Origin: Nitrospiria bacterium | Lineage (GTDB): Bacteria > Nitrospirota > UBA9217 | Direction of reading: 5' to 3' | Length of the DNA: 64,000 bases | NCBI GenBank assembly: GCA_919902495.1 | Contig: CAKKRC010000045.1 | Coordinates: 67,162 to 131,161 of the forward strand | Part shown: positions 59,463 to 64,000 of the stretch, piece by piece | Numbering within the stretch: position 1 is the stretch's first letter | How the letters are laid out: each line of letters begins with the position of its first letter | Notes under the pieces: generated by a model | The model's input: only the letters and a program-made list of their open reading frames with translations | What the model was told of the DNA's origin: nothing | The model's database searches: none | Program-made: the position numbers and the translations under genes

Positions 59463-60842
59463 ATGATGGAACCATCTCAATGGAGTGGAATTGCCTGGCT
59501 CTTTGATTGGAAGCCTTTTTCCCGGCTGACGATAGCCGGAAAGATCCTCGTCGGCTACGCGGTCCTTGTCGTTCTTACCGTCACCGTGTTCAGCTCTGTC
59601 CTGATTAACCTCTCAAAGATCAACGCTTTGAGCAGGAGCATCGTTACGGTCAATATTCCCGGCGCTACGGCGGCAGGCAGGCTGATCGAAACGCTCCTTG
59701 CCCAGAACACGTACGAGAAACGATATCTGATCCTCCGGAGACAGGACCTCAGCCATCTGTACTGGGAACGGGCAAAGGAATTCAACGCGAACCTTGAGGA
59801 ACTGAAACGGACCGGCCAGACCAGCGATCTGCCGCTTGAGACCATCGAAAAGCTGCACGCACGATACGGCGATCTCTATCTCGAGATGACGGCTTATGTC
59901 CGGAAAGGAAAGATCACAGCGGCCGAGGAGCTGTCGAATGGCGACATGAGCGACGTTGTGGAGCGGTTATTCGAGCTTATCCGGTCGATCCCGCCGAGGC
60001 TCAGGGCCTCACGGGATGAGCAGATGCGAACGATCGATTCCTCCACGCGATCAACGTTACGGACGACGATCGTCCTCTGTACGCTCAGTACGGTCTTCAG
60101 TATCCTGGCAAGTTTGCTCGTGACCCTGTATATAGCTTCGTCGCTGCGCAAGCTCAAGACCGCGGCCGGACATGTTGCCGAAGGAGATTTCGATTATGCC
60201 TCACATTTGCACGCTGAGGACGAGATCGGCGATCTGGACCGTGCATTCGATACGATGCGGATGCGTCTGAAGAAGCTTGAGGAAATGTACCGGGATGCAA
60301 GTCCGCTGACACGGCTCCCGGGCGGCATCGCGATCGAACAGGATATTCAAAGAAGGCTGGACAGCAAGCAGCCGATAGCCCTATGCGTGATGGATATTGA
60401 CAATTTCAAGTCGGTCAATGACCGGTACGGATATACCGTTGGAAATGATGTGATCGTTGAGACGGCAAGGATCATCGACCTTGCGGCGAAAACATTCGGA
60501 ACGCCGTCGGACTTCGTAGGTCATATCGGGGGAGATGATTTTGTCGCGGTAACCAGCCCCGAGTGCATGAATAGACTGTGTGATGAGATCATCGCGCAGT
60601 TCGACCGGATGGCACCGCAGCATTACAGCGACCTGGACAGGCAGAACGCGTATATATCGGGAAAGTCCCGGCAGGGTGTTGAGATGAGGTTTCCTATCAT
60701 GACCATCAGCATCGCCGTGGTCACGAACCTGCAGCGGTCATTCAGCAGCCCCCTGGAGATGTCAGCGGTCGCTATAGAACTTAAAGAATATGCAAAATCG
60801 TTCCAGCGAAGCCTGTACGTGGTGGACAAGCGCAGATCGTAG
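59463..60842 (+). CDS. Membrane-bound HAMP-GGDEF protein
   Basis: A 459-residue signalling protein: first membrane helix (about 25-46, GKILVGYAVLVVLTVTVFSS), a four-helix-bundle periplasmic sensor, second helix (about 200-222), HAMP domain (KLKTAAGHVAEGDFD), and a GGDEF domain. The signature is HIGGDDFVAV (GGDDF rather than GGDEF), and the metal and substrate motif DIDNFKSVNDRYGY is present. A 30-residue stretch (SDLDRQNAYISGKSRQG) precedes the last strand, as in one GGDEF subgroup. It may make c-di-GMP or act as a degenerate receptor. The ribosome site is weak. Confidence 0.85.
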   Translation: MMEPSQWSGIAWLFDWKPFSRLTIAGKILVGYAVLVVLTVTVFSSVLINLSKINALSRSIVTVNIPGATAAGRLIETLLAQNTYEKRYLILRRQDLSHLYWERAKEFNANLEELKRTGQTSDLPLETIEKLHARYGDLYLEMTAYVRKGKITAAEELSNGDMSDVVERLFELIRSIPPRLRASRDEQMRTIDSSTRSTLRTTIVLCTLSTVFSILASLLVTLYIASSLRKLKTAAGHVAEGDFDYASHLHAEDEIGDLDRAFDTMRMRLKKLEEMYRDASPLTRLPGGIAIEQDIQRRLDSKQPIALCVMDIDNFKSVNDRYGYTVGNDVIVETARIIDLAAKTFGTPSDFVGHIGGDDFVAVTSPECMNRLCDEIIAQFDRMAPQHYSDLDRQNAYISGKSRQGVEMRFPIMTISIAVVTNLQRSFSSPLEMSAVAIELKEYAKSFQRSLYVVDKRRS

Positions 60843-60933
60843 CCGGGGAGACGGAAGGCTTTTGATCATTTCAACAGGCTGGTTGCGTTCATTGGTCTAC
60901 AGTTCAATGGCAGGGTAGTGTGCGGAGGGAAAC

Positions 60934-61278
60934 ATGGCTGAAGTGATGCATACTCTCAGAACCAAGGCTATTGTGATCTGCATCGCGTTACTGGTCCTGC
61001 TGGGGCTGTACAGCTATTTTGTGGCGGACACGATCATGACGAGGATCACCGATGCGCAGATGACGAAAGTGGACGACATGTTCATGATCGCGACCGAAGA
61101 GCGGCCGTTCGTGAACTACGACGCCAAGTACCGGTTCAAGTTCAATTCCGGCACGATCCAGAACGATGCGATTCGCTTGAAAGGAAAGGTCGTCCGGATA
61201 AAAAAATATGGATGGAGAGTGCCCGTCGTGTCCTGGTACGAGAACGTTGTAAAGATCGAGGAAGTGCAGCAGCGTTGA
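60934..61278 (+). CDS. Small membrane-anchored hypothetical protein
   Basis: A 114-residue protein with one N-terminal membrane helix (KAIVICIALLVLLGLYSYFV, about residues 11-30) and a soluble part of mixed charge ending WRVPVVSWYENVVKIEEV. No family is recognised. The ribosome site CGGAGGG at 8 bp supports the start. It follows the GGDEF gene by 91 bp in the same direction, which may indicate cotranscription. Confidence 0.65.
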   Translation: MAEVMHTLRTKAIVICIALLVLLGLYSYFVADTIMTRITDAQMTKVDDMFMIATEERPFVNYDAKYRFKFNSGTIQNDAIRLKGKVVRIKKYGWRVPVVSWYENVVKIEEVQQR

Positions 61279-61333
61279 CCGAACCGAAAACTCGCGGCAA
61301 GTGATATCCGCCGTCCTCACGCAGCGCGTATGC

Positions 61334-61867
61334 CTAATTTCCTCCCGATGATCCCGAAACATTCTGCAGGTTCAGTTTTCGTTCAATAAAAGGGGAAAGT
61401 TGTATATAGACAGTGACCTTTCCGTCCTTCAGGGAATAGTTCACCAGCAGGGGGTCGGTACCGAGAAAATCCAGGGTGAGATATCGGGGGAGAACCTCAT
61501 ATCCGATCGTACCGCCGCCGTCATCGGCGATCCTCTGCACCCGCGTCTCTTCGATCGTATGGATCCCGCAGCGAACGAAAGCGTATGCCTCGGAGAGGGC
61601 CAGCTCAGCCGGGAGTCGTTTCTTCACTTTATACGACGTATCAGATACGAACAGGCTGACAGGATATTTTGCGTCAGAAGAGATCAGAAAAGCTGCATGC
61701 TCGTAGTCGCTCGGATAGCGGCATCCGTAGAGAAGGAGGTCATAGGTCCCCCTGATCGTCTTTGGGTCCGCTGTATCGGCCTGAAGCTGCTTGCCAAGCG
61801 CGCAGCCTTGAAGCAATGACAGCGCTAGAAGAAGAGCGGCCGAAAGGGCATATCGGCATATCAACAT
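61334..61867 (-). CDS. Predicted lipoprotein of unknown function
   Basis: A 177-residue protein with a type II signal peptide (core YALSAALLLALSLL, lipobox LLQGC, Cys22). The mature part includes two further cysteines (LLLYGCRY, FVRCGIH) that could form a disulfide. No family is recognised. The start at 61867 gives a normal signal length and has GGGAAG at a proper distance; longer starts at 61894 and 61927 are in frame. It converges with the small membrane protein gene. Confidence 0.65.
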   Translation of the reverse strand: MLICRYALSAALLLALSLLQGCALGKQLQADTADPKTIRGTYDLLLYGCRYPSDYEHAAFLISSDAKYPVSLFVSDTSYKVKKRLPAELALSEAYAFVRCGIHTIEETRVQRIADDGGGTIGYEVLPRYLTLDFLGTDPLLVNYSLKDGKVTVYIQLSPFIERKLNLQNVSGSSGGN

Positions 61868-61968
61868 GTACGCATACTTCCCGTCATGGGTCATTCCTTG
61901 ATCAAGGATGCTATAAACAGGAGGCACGAACCCTCATTAGATACAACGTGTATCGCTTCAAGTCAAGG

Positions 61969-62346
61969 CTATCGTTCTGATTTTGTCTCTTTCAGCCAGG
62001 CTAACATGGCAGCGGTAAGCGTGGCCGACGCCTCGACATATTCCCCGTTCACATCCAGCATTTTCATAGCCGCGGTTTTATTGCCTGCGACGGCAAGTTG
62101 GGCGACCAGTGCCGCCTTTTCATGAAAATCGGCATGTAACTTACATACCTTTTTATAATGCTTGGAATCCTTCTGGTTATCCATTGTTGACGGCCGGTGA
62201 AGCCACTTGCCGAAATCGCAGGAATCGTCAGATCGTATTGTTGAGATCTCATCTGCTATTTTCCCCGTATCGACCGCGCTTTTCAGTTTCTTCTTCCAAA
62301 TCCCGTGGTCTCCGATGGCATTCTTGATATCATTCTCAAAACCCAT
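61969..62346 (-). CDS. Stand-alone CZB (chemoreceptor zinc-binding) domain protein
   Basis: A 125-residue protein that is essentially one CZB domain. The Zn ligands are His14 (IGDHGIWKKKLKSAV), Cys43 (CDFGKWLHRPS), His71 and His75 (HADFHEKAAL). CZB domains usually sit at the C-terminus of chemoreceptors or diguanylate cyclases and sense zinc or oxidants through the Zn-thiolate. Here it is free-standing. The start at 62346 has AAAGGA eight bases upstream. A GGDEF gene (59463) lies 1 kb away, so a link to c-di-GMP signalling is possible but unproven. Confidence 0.85.
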   Translation of the reverse strand: MGFENDIKNAIGDHGIWKKKLKSAVDTGKIADEISTIRSDDSCDFGKWLHRPSTMDNQKDSKHYKKVCKLHADFHEKAALVAQLAVAGNKTAAMKMLDVNGEYVEASATLTAAMLAWLKETKSER

Positions 62347-62397
62347 AGATTCGATCCTTTCAAACGAGCAAGGTATGCCTATTCCGTCAGGCATCCT

Positions 62398-62583
62398 CTA
62401 TGCGCGAGGCTGATTCTTGCTCTTGGCAGTCTTTCCCAATGATCTATAGCAGGTATCGCAGTAGATGCCTTTTTCATCGACGAGACTTTGCTGCCATAGA
62501 ACGTCACCCGCAGGTGTTTTCATACTGAGCCGTCTTCCGCAGATAGAGCAATGAGATAGTCTTTTATCGCTTTGGTCCGTCAT
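62398..62583 (-). CDS. Small zinc-ribbon protein
   Basis: A 61-residue protein with two CxxC pairs: HCSICGRRLSMK (about 12-23) and IYCDTCYRSLGK (about 41-52). It is a compact zinc ribbon, with a basic C-terminus (TAKSKNQPRA). No specific function is recognised. The start is placed at 62583 because the upstream sequence in frame is made of the long palindrome described next. It lies 51 bp upstream of the CZB gene, same strand. Confidence 0.6.
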   Translation of the reverse strand: MTDQSDKRLSHCSICGRRLSMKTPAGDVLWQQSLVDEKGIYCDTCYRSLGKTAKSKNQPRA

Positions 62584-62598
62584 GGGGTAAACCGCAAT

Positions 62599-62690
62599 CC
62601 CTGCGAATTGGAATCCCCCGGCGCCCGCCGGGGGAGGAATGCGGAATTCGCGGGAGGTCGCGTAATGAGTCCCGACCAGTCGGGATGCCG
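62599..62690. repeat. Long palindrome and hairpin between the zinc-ribbon gene and selB
   Basis: CCCCCGGCG-CC-CGCCGGGGG (62615-62634) is the core of a larger imperfect palindrome with arms CCTGCGAATTGGAAT and AATGCGGAATTCGCGGG. A second hairpin TCCCGAC-CA-GTCGGGA (62672-62687) is followed by TGC, matching the one at 26226. The position after selB (minus strand) would allow termination. Confidence 0.7.
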
Positions 62691-62737
62691 GTGGGGGCTC
62701 CACTCGGAAGAAATACAATGCGGATCGATCCTGACCA

Positions 62738-64000
62738 TCACCTCAACACTCTCTTATCACCGACCCGCTGGGTCAGCTTCTGTGAATCGAAGTATTCGAG
62801 AAGGGGAACAGCAAACTTGCGGGAGGTCCTGGCGATGTCCCGGAACTCGGCGACGACGATCTCCTTTTTCTCCTGCAGGTGCTTGACCATGTCCGCCTTG
62901 ATCGCTTCGAGGACCGACTTGTCCAGATACAGAGAATCGTTGATGCGCACCACGCGGCCTTCGTCGGCCAGGAGCTTGAGAAGGTCCTTGGCGTCCTTGT
63001 CCGTGATGCCGAAAAGAGCGGGAAGCTCTTCCCTGACAGGCGGCTGGCTCCCTCCTTTTTTTATGGCCTCGACGATCTTGTCCTTGAATATCCCCTGGTC
63101 CTTGCCAACGGCCGGCTTGAATCCCGGGAGCTTAAGCTTCGAGCCTTCGGTCTCTACCTGTTTCCTTCTGATCAAACCGTCGATCGCCATGCTCAAGGCC
63201 CGGGGATGAAGCCTTGCTTTAAGAAGGCCTTTCACTTCTTCCTTGTCGATGCCGGGCTTCAGCGAGTTCGCCTTGTGGAAATCGGCGATCAGGTCAAGGA
63301 CCTTTTGTTCGAGTATCGCCAGCTGGCTGCTGTGGACGTAGAGATTGTCAACGCGGACGATGGCCTTCTTCTGGGCGAGGGCGGAAAGGGCGTTCGTGAT
63401 CTCCTGTTTATCCGCGGCAATGGATCCGAGGATGGCCGATTCCTCCATTCCTGCCAGGGCCTTGCCCGCCACGATGACCGCCAGTTTATCTTCGAGGCCC
63501 CCTTTTTCGAGGACCGTGAGGTTCTTTACAGAGCCTGCCATCGTGCTCGTCTTGTGGCGCCGGGGATGGGGATCCAGGACCATACCGCCGCCGAGGGTCT
63601 CCATAGGGGAGTAAAAACGGATGATGAACCGGTCGCCATGCTGGATGAGGACCGGCTGTTCGAGCCGGAACTGTACATAACCCTCGTCGCCCGGATTCAG
63701 TTCGCTCGTTCCGATGAGCGCGGTCCGGCCGATGGACTCCTGGGTGTTGTTGTAGAACCGGATGCGAGTGCCTGTCTTGATACCGCGGGTGGCCTGCTCA
63801 AGCATTTTCAGGGACGCGTCCACGTTCCTTGTTGTCGTGAAGAACCCTTTGGTCACGATGGTGTCGCCGCGCGAGATATGGTCCTTTTCGATGCCCTGGA
63901 GGTTGACGGCCGTCCGCTGGCCGGCTACCGCGCGCTGGGCAGCCTGGTTGTGGGATTGGATGCCGCGCACCTTCGTGGTGGTTCCCTTTGGCAGGATGTC
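62738..64000 (-). CDS. selB: Selenocysteine-specific elongation factor SelB, 5' end outside window
   Basis: The C-terminal 420 residues of SelB, running off the window end. Visible parts are the EF-Tu-like domains II and III (GDTIVTKGFFTTTRNVDASL, VQFRLEQPVLIQHGDRFIIRFYSP) with the family-specific GGGMVLDPHPRRHK, and the winged-helix repeats (to the end, RTSRKFAVPLLEYFDSQKLTQRVGDKRVLR) that bind the SECIS hairpin of selenoprotein mRNA. Its presence implies selenocysteine insertion at UGA in this organism. The GTPase domain is not visible. Confidence 0.95.
   Translation of the reverse strand, partial: DILPKGTTTKVRGIQSHNQAAQRAVAGQRTAVNLQGIEKDHISRGDTIVTKGFFTTTRNVDASLKMLEQATRGIKTGTRIRFYNNTQESIGRTALIGTSELNPGDEGYVQFRLEQPVLIQHGDRFIIRFYSPMETLGGGMVLDPHPRRHKTSTMAGSVKNLTVLEKGGLEDKLAVIVAGKALAGMEESAILGSIAADKQEITNALSALAQKKAIVRVDNLYVHSSQLAILEQKVLDLIADFHKANSLKPGIDKEEVKGLLKARLHPRALSMAIDGLIRRKQVETEGSKLKLPGFKPAVGKDQGIFKDKIVEAIKKGGSQPPVREELPALFGITDKDAKDLLKLLADEGRVVRINDSLYLDKSVLEAIKADMVKHLQEKKEIVVAEFRDIARTSRKFAVPLLEYFDSQKLTQRVGDKRVLR

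Noticed and set aside
60911-60927. Sigma-54-like sequence TGGCAGGGTAGTGTGC before the gene at 60934
   Set aside because: The GG to GC spacing is one base too long, and the -12 element is poor.

Overview
The window looks like one chromosomal contig segment of an anaerobic, nitrogen-fixing, respiring bacterium with moderately high GC. Supporting traits are NifI1/NifI2-type nitrogenase regulators and a short NifB (both common in strict anaerobes), an archaeal-style split glutamate synthase, MetV-MetF of the Wood-Ljungdahl type, a 14-gene Complex I operon and SelB (selenocysteine use). Nitrospirota or a Desulfobacterota-like lineage fits best; this is inference from gene content, not from a marker gene.

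Layout. 1-5.9 kb: end of a nif region (nifI1 partial, nifI2, fdxB, GNAT, nifB, a 56-aa membrane protein, a degenerate nifB paralogue, hesA-like, nifV). 6-15.4 kb: nitrogen scavenging and control (outer-membrane barrel, amtB-glnK, second amtB, ntrB-ntrC), with four sigma-54 (-24/-12) promoters in front of nifB, the barrel gene and both amtB genes. 15.5-24.6 kb: a defence block, with a DUF433/DUF5615 toxin-antitoxin-like pair under a palindromic operator, then type I restriction-modification hsdM-hsdS-(four-helix-bundle protein)-hsdR and a YgjP/SprT-like metalloprotease. 24.7-26.1 kb: type IV pilin and a methyltransferase, followed by about 750 bp without genes. 26.9-42.2 kb: nuoABCD-(cNMP-binding protein)-EFGHIJKLMN with a sigma-70-like promoter and a terminator. 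42.4-45.2 kb: small membrane proteins, a Crp/Fnr regulator and a FecR protein with a haem motif. 45.5-53.4 kb: mvhD-like, metV, metF, then a protein with two glutamate-synthase-like halves and a glutaminase/GXGXG protein. 53.9-59.1 kb: a second, conventional split glutamate synthase. 59.5-64 kb: GGDEF protein, small hypotheticals, CZB and zinc-ribbon proteins, and the 3' part of selB.

The first 15 kb and the glutamate synthases form a coherent nitrogen circuit: ammonium uptake (AmtB), PII sensing (GlnK, NifI1, NifI2), NtrBC/sigma-54 control, cofactor synthesis (NifB, NifV) and ammonium assimilation. The 45-53 kb cluster couples one-carbon reduction genes to an unusual flavo-iron-sulfur module.

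The most unusual signal is non-coding. About twenty intergenic spacers are built from short tandem 'words' (a different word in each place) usually repeated inverted on the other side of a short loop. Three of these carry an identical 23-bp insertion. Related word repeats also sit in frame inside hsdM and the four-helix-bundle gene and form the 3' ends of two genes. No tRNA, rRNA, CRISPR array or insertion sequence was seen.
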